From Hyphomicrobiales bacterium (GTDB lineage: Bacteria > Pseudomonadota > Alphaproteobacteria > Rhizobiales > Rhizobiaceae), in contig UCIA01000005.1 in NCBI GenBank assembly GCA_900472295.1, forward strand, positions 1 to 64,000: a stretch of DNA of 64,000 nt, given 5' to 3'. Below, in pieces: positions 28,423-36,400 of this stretch. Made by a program: the position numbers and the translations under genes. Every line of letters begins with the position of its first letter. Within the stretch, counting starts at the first letter, position 1. The notes under the pieces were generated by a model. It was not told where the DNA came from and ran no database searches. It saw only the letters and a program-made list of their open reading frames with translations.

Positions 28423-29142
28423 ATGGAGCGGAAACCGGTAGGTCGCAGCTCAATGGCATTGACCGAGGAGCTTGTCGCAAGGGTCGAGCGTATCGAGCCG
28501 GATCCTGGCCCCGAGCCCGGAACAACCGAGCATACAGATGCTGAGTTCGATAGTCTTGTCGAGCAACTCCTGTCGATACACCGGCCTGAAGCGCTGTGGG
28601 TCTTTGCGTACGGGTCGTTGATCTGGAACCCCGACTTTGCCCATGTCGAGCAGCGCCCGGCCACGGCGCCGGGCTGGCACCGCTCGTTCTGCCTGACGCT
28701 GACCCGTTGGCGCGGAACCCGGGATTTGCCGGCGCTGATGCTGGCGCTCGACCGAGGCGGCAGCTGCAACGGCATCGTCTATCGGCTGCCCGCGGAAGAC
28801 CATTTCGGGCAACTTGGCCAGTTGATGCGCCGCGAGATCGATGCCAATCCGCCAACCAATGTGCCATGCTGGATCACGGTCAAGACCAAGGATGGGCCGT
28901 TGCGTGCCTTGGCTTTCGTCGCCGCGCCAGATGGCAGGGCCTATGCTGGTCGGCTGCCTTTGGAGCAGGTCGCCGACACGCTGGCGCGGGCTGCCGGTCA
29001 TTGGGGCTCGTCGGCCCAGTACCTGTACCGAACCGTCAGCAAACTGGAGGAGAGCGGGATTCGTGACCGCAATCTCTGGCGCATCCAGGATCTGGTGGCA
29101 CGACAAATCATCGCGGCCACAGGTGACGACCAGCGCGCCTGA
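28423..29142 (+). CDS. Gamma-glutamylcyclotransferase (ChaC-like)
   Basis: The 239-residue protein carries the GGCT-fold signature WVFAYGSLIWNPDF, then RSFCLTLTRWRGTRD. GIVYRLPAEDHF and a central region of the ChaC type follow. ChaC enzymes cleave glutathione to 5-oxoproline and Cys-Gly in the cytoplasm. The first 45 residues are a variable, acidic extension. The start may be ATG 28423 or 28453. It is a single gene between oppositely oriented neighbours. Confidence 0.88.
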   Translation: MERKPVGRSSMALTEELVARVERIEPDPGPEPGTTEHTDAEFDSLVEQLLSIHRPEALWVFAYGSLIWNPDFAHVEQRPATAPGWHRSFCLTLTRWRGTRDLPALMLALDRGGSCNGIVYRLPAEDHFGQLGQLMRREIDANPPTNVPCWITVKTKDGPLRALAFVAAPDGRAYAGRLPLEQVADTLARAAGHWGSSAQYLYRTVSKLEESGIRDRNLWRIQDLVARQIIAATGDDQRA

Positions 29143-29148
29143 CCTTTC

Positions 29149-29910
29149 CTAGCGGCAGGCGCGGTAGCCGCTCTTGCGGTTCTTGATGTCGAAATGGAAA
29201 TGGTTGCGGTGGTCGTAATTGTAGCCGGGGCCGAGCACGGTGGTGAAATACTGGCAGCCGTCGGCGCGCACATTGTTGAGGAAGCCGCGGGTGCGGAAGG
29301 CGAAAAGGCCGGGCTTGCGCACATCGATGTCGTCGCCATTGTTGAGCTCGATGCTCATCACGTCGAGCGCGTTGCCCTTGCCGTGTTCGGACAGCACGCC
29401 TTCGCCGGCAATGTTGCGGCAGGAATAGCTCGAGCCCTGATGGATGGTCTTGACGCCCGAGAAATAGCGCCAGCGGGCTGAGGGAACCAGTTCGTTCTTC
29501 GTCCAGGCGGCGAAGCTGGCGGCCATGTCGCAGGTCAGTGTCGCGGCGGGCTTCATCTGGATCCCGCCGATGGAAGAGACCTTGACCGGCCAGTCGATGC
29601 CGCACTGGCCCTCGTGGATGGGCTGGACATCGGTGTAGACGACGCGAAGGCGCTTCAACTCGCTGCGGCAATCGGTTTCGCTGGCCGGCATCTGCTGCGG
29701 CTCCGACATCGGCTCGTCCATGCGCGGATACGCAGCGGTCATGTAGGGATTGGACGGGACAAGCTTCTGCATGCCCTGATATTGCGGCACGGCAGCGGTC
29801 TGCGAGCCGACATCGACGGCAGGCTCAAGCGACAGCACGCTGCCGGTGTTGCAGGCTGAAACGGCGGCCAGCGCTAGGCCGGCGGCCATAATCATTGCGC
29901 GTTTCGCCAT
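29149..29910 (-). CDS. Extensin-family lipoprotein (peptidase-like C-terminal domain)
   Basis: The 253-residue protein begins with a lipoprotein signal, LALAAVSAC, giving Cys at about residue 20. The extensin-like C-terminal domain follows: CRSELKRLRVVYTDVQPIHE, CGIDWPVKVSSIGG, LTCDMAASFAAWTKNELVPS and GKGNALDVMSIELNNG. A histidine-rich end NYDHRNHFHFDIKNRKSGY closes it. The H/D pattern resembles the zinc peptidases of the D-Ala-D-Ala/M15 group, so action on peptidoglycan is plausible but unproven. A second, longer family member lies next to it on the same strand, probably a duplication. ATG 29910 is chosen to fit the lipobox. Confidence 0.85.
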   Translation of the reverse strand: MAKRAMIMAAGLALAAVSACNTGSVLSLEPAVDVGSQTAAVPQYQGMQKLVPSNPYMTAAYPRMDEPMSEPQQMPASETDCRSELKRLRVVYTDVQPIHEGQCGIDWPVKVSSIGGIQMKPAATLTCDMAASFAAWTKNELVPSARWRYFSGVKTIHQGSSYSCRNIAGEGVLSEHGKGNALDVMSIELNNGDDIDVRKPGLFAFRTRGFLNNVRADGCQYFTTVLGPGYNYDHRNHFHFDIKNRKSGYRACR

Positions 29911-30071
29911 CACTACGCGTCTTGATTGGCGCGCAACCGTTGCGGCGGCGCGAAATAGTCCGGCCATGGGCGGAATTCCTGTCCCTGATCGGTGGGATTT
30001 TAACGATCAAGGGTAAAGGAAAACTCAGCGGCCGCGTTCATGCCTGCGGCCGAATTGCGGCAGGCTGACGA

Positions 30072-31277
30072 TCACTGGCAAAAGGTGCCGCCGTGCCGAC
30101 GCGGTTCGAGATCGAGATGGAAATGCAGGGAATGGTCGGCGTCGGCACCCGGTCCGAGCACGGTCTTGAACGGTCCGCAGGCAGCCTTGCGCACGGCGTT
30201 GAGGAACTTGCCGTCCTTCTCGGGCGGCGTTGGACCGACTTCGATCTTCCTGCCGTCCGACAAGGTGAAGCTGGCAATGTCGAGCGCATTGCCGAAGGCG
30301 TGCTCCGACAGTTTGCGCGTACCGTGGCGCGGCCGGCAGACAAAGGCCGACGCCTGGTTGATCGATTTCAGGTCGGCGCCGAACTCGGCCTTTGCCGCCG
30401 GCTGGATGATATCAGCGGCAAAGCGCGCGGCCGCTTCGGCCATCGGGCAGTTGAGTTCGGTGGCGGGACCAATTGCGATGGATTTGCCGAGCGACTTTAT
30501 CACGATGGGGTAAGGGATCGAGCAGCCGATCTCGGGATTGCTTTCCGCCTTGTGCTCCTCGAATTCAACGCCAAGCGTCTTCAGCCGTTCGCGACAGGCG
30601 ACTTCCTCGGCGGGCATTTTGGCATCGGGCAAATCGGCCGAACGCGGATCGGGCAGCATCTTCTTGTCGCCGGCATCTGCGGGTTTTTCAGGTGGTTTCG
30701 GAGCTGCGGCCGGCGGCTCAGCCTCAGGTTCCGAAGTGTCGGGCTTTTGTGTCGGAATAGGCACCACTACCGGCGGCTCCGGCTCGCTTTCCGTATCGGT
30801 CAACGGCTTGGGAGCTGACGGCCCGTGGGCTGGCGGTTCGGGCCGAGCCTGCTTTTTCTCACGGGATTTTTCTTCGTTGAACCGATCGTCATTGGACCGG
30901 TTGGGCGCGCCGATGGTCTTGGGACCTTCGGTCTTTTGCTCTTCGGTCCTTGCGGCGTTGGTCTTCTGCGCTTCTACGGGACGTGCCTCTGGCACCGGTA
31001 CGCCAGGCGATGGCTTTGGAGCCGGCGTTTCCTGTTGCGTCTTGATGGGTGCCGCATGTCGCTTCGCCCTGGGCTTCTGGCGGTGCTTGCTGCGCGGCTT
31101 CCGGGGCTGATCGGCCTGCGGCGAAAACAGCTGCTCCAACCGCTGTGACAGCGGCGCGTAATGTTTTTTGCGCTGTTTGGCTTCGGCTTGCGTCAGCAAC
31201 AGGGGTGTCACCAGCACGGCCGTGACGGCCATGACCAGTGCAATCCTGCATGTTCTGGAAAAGACAAGCGACCCCAT
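30072..31277 (-). CDS. Extensin-family protein with long proline/lysine-rich linker, 401 aa
   Basis: A signal peptide (to about residue 33, TQAEA) is followed by about 190 residues of low-complexity P/K/E/A-rich sequence. From about 225 comes the extensin-like domain: CRERLKTLGVEFEEHKAE, CSIPYPIVIKSLGKSIAIG, HGTRKLSEHAFGNALDIAS and HSLHFHLDLEPR. The domain matches that of the neighbouring lipoprotein. The linker would let the domain reach across the periplasm or peptidoglycan. The ATG at 31277 has GAGG close by; a TTG 9 bases upstream is possible. The catalytic-like His and Asp residues are present in both paralogues. Confidence 0.85.
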   Translation of the reverse strand: MGSLVFSRTCRIALVMAVTAVLVTPLLLTQAEAKQRKKHYAPLSQRLEQLFSPQADQPRKPRSKHRQKPRAKRHAAPIKTQQETPAPKPSPGVPVPEARPVEAQKTNAARTEEQKTEGPKTIGAPNRSNDDRFNEEKSREKKQARPEPPAHGPSAPKPLTDTESEPEPPVVVPIPTQKPDTSEPEAEPPAAAPKPPEKPADAGDKKMLPDPRSADLPDAKMPAEEVACRERLKTLGVEFEEHKAESNPEIGCSIPYPIVIKSLGKSIAIGPATELNCPMAEAAARFAADIIQPAAKAEFGADLKSINQASAFVCRPRHGTRKLSEHAFGNALDIASFTLSDGRKIEVGPTPPEKDGKFLNAVRKAACGPFKTVLGPGADADHSLHFHLDLEPRRHGGTFCQ

Positions 31278-31340
31278 CGCCCTCAACGGCGTGGGCGTCC
31301 GGAGGTTGCCTGCCGCCCATCACGAACGGTTACCACGCCG

Positions 31341-31766
31341 TTACGCGCCAATCGCTTCCAGCCCTTCTTCCAGCCAGTCGGCCAGCAGCGGCATGCCGAG
31401 CAGATACTTTGCCGTGCGCTTGTTGGCTCGGTCGCGTGCGGCGGCAACCGCATCGGCCCATTCCGTTGCATCGTAGTCGCCGCGGCCGACCCAGGCCAGC
31501 GCAACCAGTTCGGCCGCCTCGTCGACATTGAGATCGTTGATCAGTTCGCGCAGCTCTTCCTCGGTGAGGTTTTCCGAGCTTTCCTCGGCAAGGCCGTCAT
31601 GGTGGTGATTGGCATGTGATTCAGCATCGAGCTCGATCTCGTGCTCGGCGCCGTCGGCATAGTCTTCATTGACGGCGGCACTCAGCGCCTTTGCCTTGAG
31701 AATGAACAGGCGAACGGTGTCCGGCCCGATCGAAAGCTCCCATTCCCGTTCACGGCGCTGTTGCAC
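31341..31766 (-). CDS. DUF3775 domain protein, 141 aa
   Basis: The small, acidic protein opens with SIGPDTVRLFILKAKALSAA. A histidine-rich patch SHANHHHDGLAEES follows, then LTEEELRELINDLNVDEAAELVALAWVG. It matches DUF3775, conserved in alphaproteobacteria and uncharacterised. It has no signal or membrane helix, so it is cytoplasmic. The start is GTG at 31766. It lies 63 bases upstream of the extensin gene in the same direction, so co-transcription is possible. Confidence 0.8.
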   Translation of the reverse strand: MQQRREREWELSIGPDTVRLFILKAKALSAAVNEDYADGAEHEIELDAESHANHHHDGLAEESSENLTEEELRELINDLNVDEAAELVALAWVGRGDYDATEWADAVAAARDRANKRTAKYLLGMPLLADWLEEGLEAIGA

Positions 31767-31971
31767 TTTACGCGCACTCCGCTGGTCATTTCCCGGATGA
31801 TAGCGGATTTGCAGCGCGCGTCACGTCATCTTCGGCCGCCGGCTTCCGGCTGTTGAAATTCATGCGCGCGCACCTGTGATTTGAAATAGTTTTGGCGGCG
31901 GCGGCTTTTTCCGGGATGAAATAGCGTCCGCCCGGCGTTAATGGTTCATTCTCACCCTCAAGGAGGCTTCG

Positions 31972-32508
31972 ATGCAGAGAAGATTGCTTATCCAGGCGGC
32001 TACCGCGCTTGTAGCGCTGCAGTTCTTCGCAGTTCCCGTATTCGCGGCCGGCGGAGGCGGTGGCAGTGATGACACCACCACCAAGTGCAAGAAGGGCGAG
32101 GTCTGGGACAAGAAAAAGCAGAAATGTGTCGCGCCAAAGTACGGCATGCTCGACGATGACAACATCTACGATGCCGGTCACGACCTGGCCATGGCCGGGC
32201 GTTACGACGAGGCGATTGCCGTGCTCAGCCTGGCCGCCAACAAGCAGGATCCGCGCATCCTCAACTATCTCGGCTATTCGCACCGCCATTCCGGCCGCGT
32301 CACGGTCGGCCTCGGCTATTACGAGGAAGCACTGCGCATCAACCCCGACTACACGCTGGTGCGCGAATATCTCGGCGAGGCGCATCTGCAGATCGGCGAT
32401 CTGGCCGGCGCCCAGAAGCAGCTGGCCGAAATCGAGAAGCGCACCGGCAAAGACTCGCGCGAATACGGCATGCTGGCCGAGCAGATCTACCATTTCATGA
32501 GAAGCTGA
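31972..32508 (+). CDS. Secreted TPR-repeat protein, 178 aa
   Basis: A signal peptide (to about 25, VFAAG) is followed by a short glycine stretch and a CKKGEVWDKKKQKCV disulphide-like loop. Two to three tetratricopeptide repeats then run through AGHDLAMAGRYDEAIAVLSL, ILNYLGYSHRHSGRVTVGL and YTLVREYLGEAHLQIGDL. TPR proteins mediate protein contacts, here probably in the periplasm. A good SD (aaggagg) and a strong terminator bracket the gene, so it is a single-gene unit. Confidence 0.88.
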   Translation: MQRRLLIQAATALVALQFFAVPVFAAGGGGGSDDTTTKCKKGEVWDKKKQKCVAPKYGMLDDDNIYDAGHDLAMAGRYDEAIAVLSLAANKQDPRILNYLGYSHRHSGRVTVGLGYYEEALRINPDYTLVREYLGEAHLQIGDLAGAQKQLAEIEKRTGKDSREYGMLAEQIYHFMRS

Positions 32509-32532
32509 TCCCACCCCAACGGCTTCTCGGGG

Positions 32533-32562
32533 CCGGCTGCGAGCAATCGCAGCCGGTTTTTT
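32533..32562 (+). terminator. Rho-independent terminator after the TPR gene
   Basis: Arms ccggctgcga (32533-32542) and tcgcagccgg (32547-32556) with a gcaa loop are followed by six T. Confidence 0.92.
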
Positions 32563-32648
32563 GCTGTCGCAGCCGCAACACCACGCGCGTTGCCGTAACG
32601 GCAACTGCACAATCGGCTCATGATTTTTCAAAGGCCTGCTTTTTCAGC

Positions 32649-32676
32649 GTGAAAAGCGCGCGAAGATCGCTATATT
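32649..32676 (+). promoter_or_regulatory. Putative greA promoter
   Basis: A tatatt box (32671-32676) lies 16 bases after gtgaaa (32649-32654), a weak -35. About 115 bases of leader then precede the greA ATG, which contains gtgaaacggttccg near 32690. This is the best promoter-like pair between the TPR terminator and greA. Confidence 0.35.
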
Positions 32677-32795
32677 AGGGGAAATTGCGGTGAAACGGTT
32701 CCGTTAGCCCGAGGCTGCCGGACCCGTTTTCTTTTTGTACCATCGACAAGGCTTTCCCCGAAACGCGGGGGTGGCGGCAGGAAAGGTCAGGCATC

Positions 32796-33269
32796 ATGAA
32801 CAAGGTCCCGATGACAGGCGAGGGGTTCGCGTCATTGAAGGAAGAACTGCGCTGGCGCCAGCAGGAAGAGCGGCCGCGCATCATCGAGGCGATCTCCGAA
32901 GCGCGCTCGCATGGCGACCTGTCCGAGAATGCCGAGTATCACGCGGCCAAGGAGTCGCAGAGCCTCAATGAGGGCCGCGTCAACGAACTCGAGGATTACA
33001 TCGCGCGCGCCGAGGTGATCGACGTCACCAAGCTCAGCGGCGAAAAGATCAAGTTCGGCGCCACCGTGGTGCTGGTCGACGAGGACACCGAAGAAAAGAA
33101 GACCTACCAGATCGTCGGCGACCAGGAAGCGGACGTGAAATCGGGCCGCATCTCGATCTCGTCGCCAATCGCGCGCGCGCTCATCGGCAAGGAAGTCGGC
33201 GACGCCATCGAGGTCAACGCACCCGGCGGGGCCAGGGGCTATGAGATCGTCCAGGTGCAGTTCATCTAA
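32796..33269 (+). CDS. greA: Transcription elongation factor GreA
   Basis: The 157-residue protein has normal GreA length and motifs. [14 protein letters not shown] and [20 protein letters not shown] form the N-terminal coiled-coil with the acidic D-L-S-E-N tip. [20 protein letters not shown] lies in the second helix, and [19 protein letters not shown] is in the C-terminal FKBP-like domain. GreA enters the RNA polymerase secondary channel and stimulates cleavage of backtracked RNA. Purines agg-n-agg (ggcaggaaagg) lie upstream of the ATG at 32796. It is monocistronic, flanked by hairpins. Confidence 0.97.
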   Translation: MNKVPMTGEGFASLKEELRWRQQEERPRIIEAISEARSHGDLSENAEYHAAKESQSLNEGRVNELEDYIARAEVIDVTKLSGEKIKFGATVVLVDEDTEEKKTYQIVGDQEADVKSGRISISSPIARALIGKEVGDAIEVNAPGGARGYEIVQVQFI

Positions 33270-33284
33270 AACGGTTCACCGTTT
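33269..33284. repeat. Hairpin aaacggt/accgttt after greA
   Basis: Arms aaacggt (33269-33275) and accgttt (33278-33284) with a 2-base loop directly follow the greA stop. A related aaacggttccg motif lies upstream of greA near 32692, and gaaacggcc recurs at 33289. Short palindromes of this type are frequent in Mesorhizobium intergenic DNA as I recall it. Confidence 0.45.
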
Positions 33285-33414
33285 CGGGGAAACGGCCAAC
33301 CGCCCTATCTCTTTGTTTTGACGCAATTTCCCGGGGGAAGCGCTACGCGCTTTTCCCGAGGGAACCGCTCATCCTTTTTCTGGAGTTGCTTGCTTTTCCT
33401 GGAGTTGCTTGAGG

Positions 33415-33447
33415 GCGGTTCGGCGTTTCATGGAAACGCCGAACCGC
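33415..33447. terminator. Perfect 15-bp hairpin between greA and the Ig autotransporter
   Basis: gcggttcggcgtttc (33415-33429) and gaaacgccgaaccgc (33433-33447) pair perfectly around atg. The hairpin lies 5 bases beyond the stop of the minus-strand autotransporter, so it may terminate or protect the ends of both convergent transcripts. T-runs are poor. Two direct copies of tggagttgctt precede it (near 33381 and 33400). Confidence 0.6.
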
Positions 33448-33451
33448 TCTG

Positions 33452-36400
33452 TCAGAACGTCTTGCCCAGATTGACCAGGAAGCCGTTGTCGCTATCGCCA
33501 TCGCTGCCGAACAGGCCGCGATATTCCAGCCGCATGTTGAAGTCCTGCACCGTCTGCACATTCAACCCGAGGCCGAGCATGAAGCGGTCCTTGCCAAGCC
33601 CGTCGATCGAGGTGTGGTAGGTCGGTCCACCAAACATGTCGGCGTAGTTCATGGTGATGGCGCTGTCGCCCTGGAAGTCGTGCTGGTACTCCAGCCTCAG
33701 TTGCGGCGAAACCACGCCGAAGTCGGTGGTGAACTTGTAGTTCAGCGTCAGGCCGAGATTGCCCGTCGTGGTGCTGATATCCTGCTCACCATAGTGCAGG
33801 GCCGAGGACGGATCGCCATTTTCGGTGAAGGCATCGAGCTTCGCCCTGGCGATGTCGAGCCGCGCATAGGGCGAAATCTGCCATTGCTCGATCTCGAACT
33901 TCTTGCCGGCGGAGATCGAGGCGAACCACTGGCCGCCGTCACGCTCGCCGGTGGCAAAGCCGCCATCGCCTGTCAGGTAGCGCTTGGAGTCGAATGACAG
34001 CCACTGATAGCCGACCAGACCGTCGATGAAGTAGTCCTGGCCGGGATGGTAGCTGGCATAGAGGCCTGCCGTGTAAGCCGTGCCTTTGCTGCGGCTGCCA
34101 TTGTCACCGATGTCGCTGGAGTCGCGGCCGTAACCCATGCCGAGACCCATCGCGAAGGCGCGGCTGAAGCGATAGTCGATGCCGCCGCTGAGGCCGGTGG
34201 TTTCGAACTTGTAGCCATCGTCGCCGTCGCGCTCGCCGATATTGATCGAGCCGCCGGTCCAGATCGTCACCTTGCTGTGGCCGAAACTGCCGGTGCCGAA
34301 GCCGCCTGGTGTGCCTGACGTGGTCGTGTCGTCGAGGGACGATTTGAACGGCCAGTCCTTGTCGGACGTCTTGCTGCGACCGCAGTCCGGGCCCTTTGCC
34401 ATCTGCTCGGCTTCGTTGCAGGTGCTGTCGAAGGACAGCACGATGCCTTGCATGAAGGCTATTCCGTCCATTGGTTCCTGGCCGTTGTCGCTGTCATGCA
34501 AGCCTTCCAGGCGCTGCTGGAAGTTGCCGATCTGCGAGGTGGCAAAACGACGTGTCGCCTCTGTCTGGGCCTTGAGGATGCCCATGACTTCGCTGTCCAG
34601 CGTAGGATCGGCCCGCTCCACCACTTCGATGGTGATCATGGTCACCGCCGACGTCGCATAGGCATTGCTCAAGGTGAAGGTCACCTGGGTCGTGCCTTGA
34701 TAGGTTGCGGTCGGCGTGAACGTCATCTGGAACCCGTTCAGCACCGTCGTGCCGGACGAAGGCGGCGGGACCGAAACCAGGGCTGCGCTGGTGAATGGAC
34801 CGCCGACCGCATCCTTGGTCAGGTCGACCGTCACCGCCTTGCCCGACACGGTCGTGACGGTCTGGGCGACAGGTGTGGGGAGGGGCCTGACGTTGATGGT
34901 GACGGTGGCAGGCGTCGAGGTCCCGCCCGGCCCGGTCGCTGTGTACTGCAGCGTGTCGGTTCCATCGAAGTCCACCGCCGGCGTGTAGACGATGTCGGTG
35001 CCGCTGACTGAGGCGGTGCCGTGCGCTGGACCGGTGGTGATCGCAATGGAGGTGATCGTCCCGGTATCATTGCCCGTAACGGCAATCGTCACAGGCTGTC
35101 CTTCGATCGTTTGCGCCGTGTCGGGATTTGCCACCGGTGGGTTGTTACCAATCACCAGCGTGTAGGCTGCCGCGCCGGTGAAACCGAAACTGTCGGTCGC
35201 CGTGACGGTGATGTTGAACGAGCCGAACTCTGCCGGCGTGCCCGAAAGCACGCCCGCTGAAGACAGCGTTACTCCCGCCGGCGGCGTGCCGGTCATGACA
35301 TAGCTGTAAGGCGCAGTGCCGCCGCTCGCCGTGATCGCCTGGCTGTAGACAACGTCGTATTGGCCGGCGGGCAAGGTGGTTGGCGCCAGCGTGATGGTCG
35401 GCGCGGCGATAATCAGCGTGTAGGGCCGGGATCCGGTCGCTGCGGTGCCCGTCGTGCTATCGGTCGCCGTCACGGTGAAGGAGAAGGAACCGGCAACCGT
35501 CGGCGTGCCTGCGAGCGTATCTCCAGTCAGCGTTATACCTGCCGGCAGCGTACCCGAGGTCACAGCAAAGCTGTACGGGCTGTTGCCGCCGCTCGCCGAC
35601 AGAGTCTGGCTATATGCGGTTCCAGCCACACCGCTGGGAAGGCTGGCGGGCGACACCGTCAGGCCGGGGACCAGGACCTGCAGGCTGTAGCTCTGCGTGC
35701 CCGTCTGGCCATTCGCATCTTGCGCCTGAACCGTGATCGGGAAGGTGCCTGATTGCGTCGGCGTGCCCGAAAGAACGCCCGCCGTAGTAAGCGACATGCC
35801 ATTTGGCAGCGGACCGGCGGACAGCGAGAAGGTGTAGGGGCCAATGCCGCCGGATGCGACAAGGGAAACGGGTGTGTAGGCAGATCCTGCGGTCGCATCC
35901 GTCAGCGTGGCCGGGGCGATCGTGATGGTGGGTACGCCGACATTCAGCGTGTAGTTCGATGTGACGGAGAACGGCGCGCCGGCGCCGGTGGCGCTGTCGG
36001 TCGCTTTGACCGAAATTGGGAAGCTTCCGGGCTGGGTCGCTGTGCCCGACAGCAGGCCTGTCGCGTCATCGAAGGACAAGCCGGTGGGAAGCGTTCCCGT
36101 GAGGGCGAAAGCATAAGGCGAAACGCCGCCGGACGCCGAGAATTGTTGGCTGAACAGCGCGCCATAAGGTACGGCGAGCGTGCCCGCTGGTGGCATCATG
36201 GAAAGCGTCGGCGCATTGACGGTGAGCGTGAAGGCCTGGGAAATCGGGAATGGGCCATTTCCGCTGCTGCTGTCGGTACCTGAGACAGTGAGACTGAAGT
36301 TGCCCGCTTGGGTCAGCGTGCCGGAAAGGGTTACGCTGTTGGCTGTTGTCCCGGTCTGGGAGAGACCTGACGGGATGGGGCCGACCAGGTTCAGCGCGTA

